A stretch of DNA of 44,294 nucleotides from JBAZTA01 sp964588175. Lineage in GTDB: Bacteria; Omnitrophota; Gorgyraeia; Gygaellales; Profunditerraquicolaceae. Below are positions 7,853 through 16,119 of the stretch, one piece after another. Below the pieces are notes generated by a model that was not told where the DNA came from, did not search any database, and saw nothing but the letters and a program-made list of their open reading frames with translations. Numbering within the stretch: the stretch's first letter is position 1; each line of letters opens with the position of its first letter. Made by a program: the position numbers and the translations under genes. The stretch lies in contig CAZPNW010000074.1 in assembly GCA_964588175.1 (NCBI GenBank), forward strand, positions 1-44,294. Reading direction: 5' to 3'.

Positions 7853-9187
7853 ATGAAAGTCAGTATAGAAAAAGTAATAATGAACAAATTCTCACTCGGT
7901 GTGGTGGCCTTGTTTCTGTTCTCTTGTTTTTTGGGTATCACCGGTTGTGCTTCGAAGAAACACGAGTCGAAACCTACTATTACGATCTGGCATTGGATGA
8001 CTGACCGCCAGCCTGCTTTTGAAGAATTGGCAAAGCGATATGAAGCAAAAACCGGGACAAAAGTGTTCTTTGAGTTGTATGCGCCTTCGGATGCGTATTC
8101 CCAGAAAGTACGGGCAGCCGCTCAAGGGGCTAATCTGCCCGATATTTTCGGCATATTGGGTGAGAAAAGGGATTTTTCTTCATTTATAAAAGCCGGGCAT
8201 ATCCTTGATTTAACCCCTTATATGAAAGCTGATAATGCACAATGGGAAAACAGCCTTTTTAGTAAAGCCTTGGCTGTCAATGAATTCACGCCTTCTAATA
8301 GCTATGGTATCAATCCGGGTATTTACGGCGTGCCTATTGATATTATGACCATACAGATGGTCTATAATAAGGATTTAATGAAAGAACTCGGGCTTGACCC
8401 GGAGAAAGCGCCGGCGACATTTGAAGAGTTTATAGCTATCGGCAAGAAGATCAAAGAGAAAAATATCCAGGGCCTCGTTTCGGGGTGGGCTGAGTTATGG
8501 ATGATCGACTGCCTGGCGAATAATTATGCCTTCAATATTATGGGTAGGGATAAGGTGCTCGCGACTATTAAAGGGGAGAGCCCGTATACCGATCCTGACT
8601 GGATCAAGGTGCTTACCCTTTTTAAACAGATGCAGGATTCGGGAATTTTGGCAGGCGGTGTCGTGACTATGGTTAATAAGACTGCTGAACAACTTTTTGC
8701 GACTGATAAAGCGGTCTTTGCTTTTAACGGTTCCTGGTGTGTCAATGTTTACCAGGGGATGAATCCTCAGTTGAACTATGCGGCGATGCTGCCTCCTCTG
8801 GCGTCTGATAAATATCCCATGGCGATATGGGGCGGTGCGGGGTCTTCGTTTATGGTCAACGCGAATTCGCCGAAAAAAGAAGAAGCGGTGAAATTCCTGC
8901 AATGGCTTACCTCAAAAGACCAGGAAGTATATTTAGCTGAAGCGACAAAAAATCTTCCTTCAAACAAGGAAAGTTTAGCGAATATACCTGCGATCCTTTC
9001 TCAGTTCGCGGATGATATGGAACAGACAACACACCCGAATATCTGGGGAGTATCGGAATTCCCGGCGGTGATCGAGGCTTTCGATAAGGGGATACAGTTG
9101 ATCATTATCGGCAAAAAGACCCCTGAGCAGGTAGCAGATGAAGTTCAAAAGATCAAAGAGAGAGAATTAAATAAAAAAAGGAAATAG
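7853..9187 (+). CDS. Sugar ABC transporter substrate-binding lipoprotein (family 1)
   Basis: From the ATG at 7853 (AAGGAGG four bases upstream) the protein is 444 residues. A lipobox ITGC puts the lipid-modified Cys at residue 32. The mature part has the family 1 solute-binding pattern: TITIWHWMTDRQPAFEELAKRYEAKTG near the start, GIYGVPIDIMTIQMVYNKDLMKELG in the middle, and FAFNGSWC with KKEEAVKFLQWLTSKD later. Such proteins deliver mono- or oligosaccharides to MalF/MalG-type permeases, which follow here. An in-frame upstream ATG (7814) lies inside the -10 element and is rejected. The gene opens the carbohydrate locus that continues to 17765. Confidence 0.93.
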   Translation: MKVSIEKVIMNKFSLGVVALFLFSCFLGITGCASKKHESKPTITIWHWMTDRQPAFEELAKRYEAKTGTKVFFELYAPSDAYSQKVRAAAQGANLPDIFGILGEKRDFSSFIKAGHILDLTPYMKADNAQWENSLFSKALAVNEFTPSNSYGINPGIYGVPIDIMTIQMVYNKDLMKELGLDPEKAPATFEEFIAIGKKIKEKNIQGLVSGWAELWMIDCLANNYAFNIMGRDKVLATIKGESPYTDPDWIKVLTLFKQMQDSGILAGGVVTMVNKTAEQLFATDKAVFAFNGSWCVNVYQGMNPQLNYAAMLPPLASDKYPMAIWGGAGSSFMVNANSPKKEEAVKFLQWLTSKDQEVYLAEATKNLPSNKESLANIPAILSQFADDMEQTTHPNIWGVSEFPAVIEAFDKGIQLIIIGKKTPEQVADEVQKIKERELNKKRK

Positions 9188-9192
9188 GTCCG

Positions 9193-9238
9193 CCTCCTAT
9201 GCCCATCGATAAGAAAGATGATGGTAGGGTTACGGAGG
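9193..9238 (+). promoter_or_regulatory. Imperfect hairpin between binding protein and permease genes
   Basis: CCTCC (9193-9197) pairs with GGAGG (9234-9238) and CCC (9202-9204) with GGG (9227-9229), with an internal loop. A stem at this place commonly stabilises the binding-protein mRNA over the permease mRNA; that role is inferred. The stem would also hide the GGAGG ribosome site at 9234-9238. Confidence 0.35.
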
Positions 9239-9304
9239 ATCGTGTTGGATAAAAGCGTGTGGAGCTTGATTTCCTCCCTGTTTTCATAAAACGAGACAGA
9301 TACT

Positions 9305-10189
9305 ATGAAGATCAAAGATACTTTAGAAAATTATATTTTTGTGCTCCCCGCGGTACTTATTTTTACGATATTTTATATTGTTCCTTTCTTGTGGGTGTTC
9401 CAGTTGAGCAGGTTCGAATGGGACGGTATTATGCCGACGAAGGTATTTGTCGGTATGGGGAATTTTATAGAAATAATCACTCAGGATAAATCCTGGTGGC
9501 AGGCGATGTGGAACGCCGGATATATTACATTAATAGCCCTTACCTTTCAGAATATTTTCGCGTTTCTCCTGGCTATGGCGTGCGACCGGGAAATACGGCT
9601 CAAGAACTATTACCGGCTTATTTTCTTTATCCCGCCGGTATTGTCTGAGATCGTCGTCGGTATGGTATGGAGGTATGTTATCAATGATATTGACGGCGCG
9701 AATATGATAAATCGTATGTTATCCGCCATAGGGTTGTCAGGATGGACGCAGCATTGGCTCTATGACCCGAAAACCGCTTTGACAACGGTTGCGTTGGTGC
9801 ATTGCTGGAAAGGATTTGGGTGGGGGTTCCTCATCTTCCTGGCGGGGTTACAGACTATCCCTCGGGAGCTCTATGAGGCGGCCCGGGTTGATGGGGCTAA
9901 TGCCTGGCATAGCTTTAAGAATATTACGGTTCCCTTAATGATCCCGGTCACCGTTTTGGTCGCGATACTCACGGTCCTGGGAACTATGCAGGCGTTTGTC
10001 TTGATCATCGGTTTAGTGGGAGGTGAAGTCGGGGGGTATACTTCGGTACCTGTTTTACGTATTTTAGCTTCGATGCGGGGCTCTTCCCGGTTCGGGTATG
10101 CCTGCGCTCAGGGGCTGACCTTCGGTGTAGTCTTGATGGCGATATCATTTGTTCAATACCAGTTCTCCCGTAAATTCCGTCAGACGTAA
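9305..10189 (+). CDS. Sugar ABC transporter permease, MalF/UgpA type
   Basis: A 294-residue inner-membrane protein with about six membrane helices, the first around 10-32. The cytoplasmic EAA loop that contacts the ATPase is ELYEAARVDGANAWHSFKNI, with the conserved EAA---G pattern. The N-terminus KDTLENYIFVLPAVLIFTIFYIVPF is typical of MalF/UgpA-like subunits. It pairs with the MalG-type permease 24 bases downstream. The ATG at 9305 has only a weak ribosome site; a small ORF with a good one lies upstream in the same frame (9242-9289). Confidence 0.93.
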   Translation: MKIKDTLENYIFVLPAVLIFTIFYIVPFLWVFQLSRFEWDGIMPTKVFVGMGNFIEIITQDKSWWQAMWNAGYITLIALTFQNIFAFLLAMACDREIRLKNYYRLIFFIPPVLSEIVVGMVWRYVINDIDGANMINRMLSAIGLSGWTQHWLYDPKTALTTVALVHCWKGFGWGFLIFLAGLQTIPRELYEAARVDGANAWHSFKNITVPLMIPVTVLVAILTVLGTMQAFVLIIGLVGGEVGGYTSVPVLRILASMRGSSRFGYACAQGLTFGVVLMAISFVQYQFSRKFRQT

Positions 10190-10212
10190 CTTATAAGTAA
10201 GGATAGACTATA

Positions 10213-11061
10213 ATGAAAAGCACAGCTTATTATACGACGAAAAAAATCGCTTTGAATACGCTTATCCATCTTTTCTTGATATCGGTTTCCGTTACATGCC
10301 TTTTTCCTCTGTTTTGGATGATCTCTTCCAGCCTGAAAACCCAGGAAACAATATTTAAAGACATGTCTTTAATCCCCCATGAGTTCCATTTTGAAAATTA
10401 CTATTTGGCCTGGCAGGAGGGTGGATTCGGAAGGTATTTTCTCAATAGTATATTTTATACGGTTTCGGTTGTTGCCGGTATAGTGATTATTTCTTCCATG
10501 GCAGCGTACGCATTCTCCCGTTTTCGTTTTCCGGGCCGCGGGATCCTTTTCTCGGTCTTTATGGTCGCTATGATGATCCCTATTCCCGGCAGCTTTGTCG
10601 CGCTTTATGTTTTATTAAATAAGCTCCATCTGAGGAATACCCCTATCGGGTATATCCTTTGCATGATCAATGTGGGATTATCAACGAGCATATTTCTTTT
10701 AAAGACATTTTTTGATAAGATGCCGAAAGAGCTTGAAGATGCCGCTCGAATAGATGGTTGTTCAAAAATGGGGATATGGTGGCATGTGGCTCTGCCTTTA
10801 GCAAAGCCCGTGCTTGCGGTTGTGGTTGTATTTAACGCTCTTAATGTTTGGAATGAATATGTGTTAGCGTTGATCATTTTTGATTCAAAGCCTCTTATGC
10901 CGCTGCAGGTCGCGTTACAGACTTTTCAGGGGGAATTTATCACGAAATATCCTCTTTTAATGGCTGGTTTGACCATTACCGCATTACCGATCATTATCGT
11001 CTATATCCTTATGCAAAAATATATCGTTAAAGGGGTTACCCAAGGAGCATTAGTGGGATGA
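10213..11061 (+). CDS. Sugar ABC transporter permease, MalG/UgpE type
   Basis: A 282-residue protein with about six membrane helices; the first covers about 15-37. The EAA loop reads ELEDAARIDGCSKMGIWWHV followed by PLAKPVL. It forms the second half of the membrane channel with the preceding permease. No ATPase gene occurs in the locus, so a shared MsiK/MalK-type ATPase encoded elsewhere is likely. AAGGA lies about ten bases before the ATG. The last four bases overlap the start of the secreted glycosidase gene, indicating translational coupling of uptake and glycan breakdown. Confidence 0.93.
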   Translation: MKSTAYYTTKKIALNTLIHLFLISVSVTCLFPLFWMISSSLKTQETIFKDMSLIPHEFHFENYYLAWQEGGFGRYFLNSIFYTVSVVAGIVIISSMAAYAFSRFRFPGRGILFSVFMVAMMIPIPGSFVALYVLLNKLHLRNTPIGYILCMINVGLSTSIFLLKTFFDKMPKELEDAARIDGCSKMGIWWHVALPLAKPVLAVVVVFNALNVWNEYVLALIIFDSKPLMPLQVALQTFQGEFITKYPLLMAGLTITALPIIIVYILMQKYIVKGVTQGALVG

Positions 11062-13451
11062 TTGAGAAGCCAGGGGTCCTCAAATACAGGGTTTCGGCAA
11101 AAATACTATTGTATGCCGCATGTCTTTTCGTACTTTCTTCCGACAGCTTTGTTTTGGCGGCAGAGCCGGTGACTATTCCTGCCGATACGGCTCCCGTTGT
11201 CCCTGAAGCCGCGCAAATCACCGCTACTGAAAAAAAGCTTTCTTCGTCGGAATTAGTCGATAAGGCATGGGAAGCCCATGGCCAGAAAGATGCCGTTCTT
11301 ACCTTTGAGTATACCAATCAATGCATTGACCTCTATAAAGATGAAGCTGCCAGGCTGCAGGGGGCTTTAAAAGAGCTGCCCCGCGGCAAGAAGGAAATCG
11401 AAGCTGTCCAGGTTTTAAACGATGTGGCGACCGCGTATTTTATACAAGGGGAATCCTACCGTAACCAGGGAAAAAAAGAGGATGCCATAAAGACTTTTCA
11501 GATTATTGCCGATAAGTATTCTTTTGCCCAGGCATGGGACCAGCGGGGGTGGTTCTGGGTCATCGCTAAAACCGCCCAGGAAGCTATCGCTCAACTTAAA
11601 GATGTGCCTGCAGCAGCGAAACCGGCCGCAGTAAAGAAAGTAAGCCAGCTTCCTACGAAAATCACGTTATATGACCCCGGGAAAGAAGATTTTGTCGATT
11701 ATTTGAAATACGGGGAATTCAAAAATGTCGGAACAAAGGATTACCAATATGTGGTCAAAGACCAGGATGGATTAAGCGTGGCTGTCGGAGAAGGGGTGTA
11801 CCCGAATACTTCTTCTATCCGGTGGGACCCTGAATATAAGAAAACACAGAAAACAGGCCGGCTCGAAGGCAGCCATTGGGATTTTGTCAATTCGCCTGAT
11901 CTGGAGGCTGCGTTCTTGAAGTGGGCGACTGCTCCCGAGCCTCAGGGAGTAAAACTGTTTTATACGGGCTTACTTTTGGAGAAATCGGGCTTAATTAAAC
12001 ATGCGATCAAATGTTACTATTCGATCGTGGTGCATTTTCCCGGAAGCTACGGATGGACCTATTGGCATACGCCGTGGTATGTGGGCCAGGCAGCTATCGC
12101 TAAGATCAATTTTTTATTGCGCAATAATCCTCAGCTGGGCTACCGGCTTATTGATGCCGATATTACTATTACCAATGGTTTTGATCATGACCTTGCCAAC
12201 GACGTGATCATGACTAACCCCGGGAGATTCGTGAAGCTCGGGCTGTTGGATAAAATAAAACCAAAAGTCCAGCAGGATTCGATCAATATAAAACGGACAC
12301 TGGGTAAGGGTAATGTCCATCTGGCGCAATATGAGAATGGCGATTGGCAGTTGATCGTCGATGATAAGCCGTTTGTCGTAAAAGCGATCACCTATTCTCC
12401 TACTAAAATAGGGCAATCTCCCGACGAGCATACCTTAGGCGATTGGCAGTTCGAAGATTTTAATAAAAACGGCAAGATCGACGGCCCCTATGATTCGTTT
12501 GTAGACGCCAATAAAAATAACTCCCAGGATCCCGATGAGCCGGCGGTGGGGGACTTTAAATTAATGCAGGATATGGGGGTTAATTCAATACGGTTGTATC
12601 ATCATCCGCTTAAGATGAATAAAGAATTATTGCGCGATCTCTATAAGACATACGGCATCCGGGTTATTATGGGAGATTTTTTCGGCAAGTACGCTATCGG
12701 CTCAGGAGCAAAATGGAATCCCGGTACTGATTATACGAATGAAGAACAGAAAAAGAATATGCTTGATTCTGTCTTGAAGATGGTTACAGAATATAAGGAT
12801 GAGCCGTTTATTTTGTTCTGGCTTTTGGGGAATGAGAATGTATACGGTTATGCCTGTAACGCAGATAAAGAGCCGGATGCGTTCTTTGCCTTTGCCAATG
12901 AAGCGGCCCGGCAGATCAAAGCGATCGACCCGGATCATCCTGTTGCCATCTGCAGCGGTGATGTCCTTTTTCTGGATAAATTCGGCAAAGGCTCGCCTGA
13001 TATTGATATATTCGGGACAAACGCCTACCGGGGGAATTACGGCTTTGGCTTCTTATGGAAACAAGTTAAAGAGCAGGCTGATAAACCGGTATTTATCACT
13101 GAATATGGATGCCCCGCTTTTGCCGAAGGCAAATCTTCAGACGAAGCAGAGGAGTTCCAATCAGAATATCATCGCGGCACCTGGGAGGATATAGAGAATA
13201 ATATGGCGTTTGCCGACGGAGCCGGTAATTCTATCGGTGGGGTTGTTTTTGAGTGGATCGATGAATGGTGGAAAGCCTATGAACCATTTATGCATGATAC
13301 GAAAGGATTGTTTACCGGGCCGTTCCCTGATGGTTTTATGCATGAGGAATGGCTTGGCATCAGCGGACAAGGTAAGGGTAAGTTAAGCCCGTTTTTGCGG
13401 CAGTTGCGCAAAGCATATTTTATGTATAAGAAAAAATGGAAAGTGAAATAA
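11058..13451 (+). CDS. Secreted GH2/GH5-like glycosidase with TPR-like N-terminal half
   Basis: The 797-residue protein has a signal peptide (cleavage near VLA before AEPV). Residues about 50-330 are helical and TPR-like (YFIQGESYRNQGKKEDAIKTF). The catalytic part, about 415-790, is a TIM-barrel of clan GH-A: LLGNEN supplies the acid/base Glu593 and FITEYG the nucleophile Glu682, the usual pairing for GH2 C-terminal and related families. Between them and the N-terminal half are two acidic loops rich in Asp and Asn (DFNKNGKIDG and DANKNNSQDPDEP) that look like EF-hand/dockerin-type calcium loops. It starts by a 4-base ATGA overlap with the permease gene. Substrate is unknown; beta-linked glycan is likely from the family. 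Confidence 0.85.
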   Translation: MIEKPGVLKYRVSAKILLYAACLFVLSSDSFVLAAEPVTIPADTAPVVPEAAQITATEKKLSSSELVDKAWEAHGQKDAVLTFEYTNQCIDLYKDEAARLQGALKELPRGKKEIEAVQVLNDVATAYFIQGESYRNQGKKEDAIKTFQIIADKYSFAQAWDQRGWFWVIAKTAQEAIAQLKDVPAAAKPAAVKKVSQLPTKITLYDPGKEDFVDYLKYGEFKNVGTKDYQYVVKDQDGLSVAVGEGVYPNTSSIRWDPEYKKTQKTGRLEGSHWDFVNSPDLEAAFLKWATAPEPQGVKLFYTGLLLEKSGLIKHAIKCYYSIVVHFPGSYGWTYWHTPWYVGQAAIAKINFLLRNNPQLGYRLIDADITITNGFDHDLANDVIMTNPGRFVKLGLLDKIKPKVQQDSINIKRTLGKGNVHLAQYENGDWQLIVDDKPFVVKAITYSPTKIGQSPDEHTLGDWQFEDFNKNGKIDGPYDSFVDANKNNSQDPDEPAVGDFKLMQDMGVNSIRLYHHPLKMNKELLRDLYKTYGIRVIMGDFFGKYAIGSGAKWNPGTDYTNEEQKKNMLDSVLKMVTEYKDEPFILFWLLGNENVYGYACNADKEPDAFFAFANEAARQIKAIDPDHPVAICSGDVLFLDKFGKGSPDIDIFGTNAYRGNYGFGFLWKQVKEQADKPVFITEYGCPAFAEGKSSDEAEEFQSEYHRGTWEDIENNMAFADGAGNSIGGVVFEWIDEWWKAYEPFMHDTKGLFTGPFPDGFMHEEWLGISGQGKGKLSPFLRQLRKAYFMYKKKWKVK

Positions 13452-13530
13452 TATGCAAGGAGGGAGAAAGGAGGTCGTCGTAGGCGAATCAGAAAAACTT
13501 AAAAATAAATTATAGGGCCGTGTTTTTTAT

Positions 13531-13557
13531 AAAGGACTTCTTAAGCCCTTTGTAAAT
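13531..13557 (+). terminator. Weak terminator-like hairpin between glycosidase and duplicated-domain gene
   Basis: A 9-bp stem with one mismatch (13531-13539 with 13543-13551, 3-nt loop) is followed by an AT-rich tract containing six Ts. It would probably reduce, rather than abolish, transcription into the next gene. No clear promoter is seen in the 145-base gap. Confidence 0.4.
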
Positions 13558-13596
13558 ATTTTTTCAATGGAACGGCAATTAATAAGGAGGAGAGAT

Positions 13597-14754
13597 ATGA
13601 AAAAGTTGGTGCTGGTGGTAATGGCGGTCTGTGCCTGCTTATCCTTAGCTTTCGCTCAGGAAAAAGCTGCCGATAAGGCTGCCGCGGTAAAAGAGTTTGT
13701 TGTTTATTCGGATAAAGGAGCGCGTGACAATCATTATATCCCTTCGGGATGGATGGGTGATTACGGCGATATTAAACTTAATGATCAGGCGACTGATAAG
13801 CCTTATTCCGGAACTACCTGTTTGCAGTTTATTTATTCCGCAAAGAAAACGCAAGGCCAGGGATGGGCGGGTGTTTATTGGCAGAATCCCGCGAATAACT
13901 GGGGTACTAAAAAAGGCGGGTTTGACCTGACCGGTATGACTAAGCTTACCTTCTGGGCGCGCGGTGCCAAAGGTGGAGAAGTTCTGCAGAAGGTTGTTGT
14001 CGGCGGTATAAAAGGGACGTACCCGGATTCTACATCGGTAGAATTCGGCCCGATTGAATTGACTGATAACTGGAAACAATTTACCGTTAATGTGGCGGGG
14101 AAAGACCTTTCGTATATAAACGGCGGTTTTGGCTGGGTTGCGACAAATGATCTTTCTCCTGAAGGCTGTACTTTTTATCTGGATGATATTAAGTTTGAAG
14201 CCGATCCTACCATGAAACCTGCGAGTAAGAAGCAGGAAGCAGTGCCGTTTTATATTTACTCAGACCGGTCCTCGGCGAATAATCATTTTATTCCTTCGGG
14301 CTGGATGGGTGATTACGGCGATTTAAAATATGATGGTGCTTCCAAAGAAGACCCGTATTTAGGCGATACCTGTATTAAGATCCTGTACAGCGGTAAGGCG
14401 ACTCAAGGAGCCCGTTGGGCAGGTATCTACTGGCAGAATCCCGCGAATAACTGGGGTACTGTTGACGGAGGGTTTGACCTTTCTAAAGCTACCAAATTCA
14501 CTTTTTGGGCACGGGGTGCCAAGGGCGGTGAAAGGATCGAAGAATTCAAAGTCGGCGGCATTATGGGAGAATATTCCGACTCAGATACTGCCAGTATCGG
14601 CCCGGTCATCCTGAATAAGGAATGGACACAATACACTATCGACTTAAAAGGAAAAGACCTTTCTTTTATTATCGGTGGGTTTGCGTGGGCGACCAACATC
14701 GATGTGAATCCGGAAGGCGCTGTTCTTTATCTGGATGAACTCAAATACGAATAA
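13597..14754 (+). CDS. Exported protein of two tandem copies of a carbohydrate-binding-like domain
   Basis: From the ATG at 13597 (AAGGAGGAG upstream) the protein is 385 residues with a signal peptide ending AFA before QEK. The rest is two copies of one domain, about 34-208 and 218-385. Both contain HYIPSGWMGDYGD or HFIPSGWMGDYGD, WAGxYWQNPANNWGT, FDL with FWARGAKGGE, a GGI motif and YLDD/YLDE near the end. The pattern of Trp, Asp and short beta strands suggests a jelly-roll carbohydrate-binding module; this is not proven. Its place between two secreted glycosidases suggests that it binds the same glycan at the cell surface. The in-frame start at 13567 lacks a ribosome site. Confidence 0.82.
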   Translation: MKKLVLVVMAVCACLSLAFAQEKAADKAAAVKEFVVYSDKGARDNHYIPSGWMGDYGDIKLNDQATDKPYSGTTCLQFIYSAKKTQGQGWAGVYWQNPANNWGTKKGGFDLTGMTKLTFWARGAKGGEVLQKVVVGGIKGTYPDSTSVEFGPIELTDNWKQFTVNVAGKDLSYINGGFGWVATNDLSPEGCTFYLDDIKFEADPTMKPASKKQEAVPFYIYSDRSSANNHFIPSGWMGDYGDLKYDGASKEDPYLGDTCIKILYSGKATQGARWAGIYWQNPANNWGTVDGGFDLSKATKFTFWARGAKGGERIEEFKVGGIMGEYSDSDTASIGPVILNKEWTQYTIDLKGKDLSFIIGGFAWATNIDVNPEGAVLYLDELKYE

Positions 14755-14802
14755 TAATCCTTTGGCGCCTGTTTTTCATAGCCGGAGAGAAAAGCGTTAA
14801 TT

Positions 14803-14847
14803 CACTTGAGTCCGTTATCAAAATGATAACGGACTCAAGTGTTTTTT
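14803..14847 (+). terminator. Strong rho-independent terminator just upstream of second glycosidase
   Basis: A perfect 17-bp stem (14803-14819 with 14825-14841) around a 5-nt loop is followed by TTTTTT (14842-14847). It ends only 21 bases before the ATG at 14869 and there is no room for a promoter after it, so the downstream genes depend on read-through or on a promoter upstream of the hairpin. Confidence 0.85.
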
Positions 14848-14868
14848 AAACAATCCCGAGAAATCATA

Positions 14869-16119
14869 ATGAAAAAACAAAGTATTCTTTATTCCGTTAT
14901 CATTCTTTCGCTTTTCTTAATGGGGATGAGCGCGAAAATCAATCCCCGTGTCTATATAAAACAGTTTAAAAACGGCCATTATCAATTGATCGTTAATAAA
15001 AAACCCTATCTTATCAAGGGCGTTTGTTATAATCCTATTCCTATCGGAGAAACCTACAATTATGATTGGTGGTCTAATCAGTATAAACCGTGGCTTGTCG
15101 ACGGGAAACTTATGAAAGCCATGGGCGTTAATACCGTCAGGTTTTACCAGCCTGGCGAGAATCCTGATGCGGTCAAGGCTGTTATCAAGGATTTGTATGA
15201 GCAATATGGGATCCGTTCAGTCATGGGCCATTGGCTTGGGTTTTGGGAATATCCGTGCCCTTTTTACGGCGATAAGGCGTTCCAGGATAAAGTCAGAAAA
15301 GAAGTCCTGGAAATGGTAAACGCCTATAAGGATGAGCCGGGGATCCTGATGTGGGTCTTAGGAAATGAGAATAACTATTCATGTTTGAACCTCGTTCATC
15401 CCTGGTCGAATGATGAGATCGATAAAGAACCCGATCCGCAGAAACAAAAGAATATGCGCGCGCGGATCTATTATTCTTTTGTGAATGACCTGGCCAAAGA
15501 GATACACGCGATAGACCCGCATCATCCGGTAGCATTAGGCAATGGGGAGCTTATCGGCTTAGAGGTTGCCAATGAGGTCTGCCGGGAGGTAGATCTTGTC
15601 GCCTGTATTATTTATCGCGGTAAGACTTTTGGGAATTTATTTAACTCTTTAAAATTGACTTTTGATAAGCCGCTTTTCCTCTCGGAATTCGGCGCGGATT
15701 GTTATGACGCTTTTGCGAAGAAAGAAGACCAGAATATGCAGGCGTTCTTTATGGAGTCGCAATGGCGGCAGATTTACCTCAATGTGGCAAAGAGCCCTGA
15801 GGGGCCGGGTAATTGCATCGGCGGGACCATGTTTGAGTGGAATGATGAGTGGTGGAAGCATAATGAATACAGCCCTGACGGATGGGGCGTACATGATACG
15901 GAATCAAACTGGTCCAACGGCAGCTATTACTTTGATATTAAGGCGGAAAGAAATATGAACATGAATGAAGAATGGTTTGGTATTGTCGCTTTGTCCTCAG
16001 AGGAGAAAGAGGAAGGATTGGATAAGCGGATACCTCGTAAGGCATATTATGTTATCCGGGAATTCTGGAAGAAACCTGTTCTTGAAATTAAAAGTATTCG
16101 GGGGAAAAAGGCAAAATGA
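14869..16119 (+). CDS. Secreted GH-A clan glycosidase (GH2/GH5-like)
   Basis: From the ATG at 14869 the protein is 416 residues with a short signal peptide (GMSA before KINPR). It is a compact TIM-barrel related to the catalytic half of the larger glycosidase at 11058: both start with a QxxNGxxQLIVxxKPxxIK-like segment, contain VNT/VNSxRFY/LYH and end with xEWxDEWWK. The acid/base is Glu167 (VLGNEN), the nucleophile Glu273 (FLSEFG). Substrate unknown; a retaining beta-glycosidase is expected from the clan. An earlier GTG in frame (14839) lies inside the terminator stem and is not the start. Its end overlaps the next gene by four bases. Confidence 0.82.
   Translation: MKKQSILYSVIILSLFLMGMSAKINPRVYIKQFKNGHYQLIVNKKPYLIKGVCYNPIPIGETYNYDWWSNQYKPWLVDGKLMKAMGVNTVRFYQPGENPDAVKAVIKDLYEQYGIRSVMGHWLGFWEYPCPFYGDKAFQDKVRKEVLEMVNAYKDEPGILMWVLGNENNYSCLNLVHPWSNDEIDKEPDPQKQKNMRARIYYSFVNDLAKEIHAIDPHHPVALGNGELIGLEVANEVCREVDLVACIIYRGKTFGNLFNSLKLTFDKPLFLSEFGADCYDAFAKKEDQNMQAFFMESQWRQIYLNVAKSPEGPGNCIGGTMFEWNDEWWKHNEYSPDGWGVHDTESNWSNGSYYFDIKAERNMNMNEEWFGIVALSSEEKEEGLDKRIPRKAYYVIREFWKKPVLEIKSIRGKKAK

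Noticed and set aside
13453..13515. 20-codon ORF after the large glycosidase
   Set aside because: Too short and without a proper ribosome site; no sign of selection visible.
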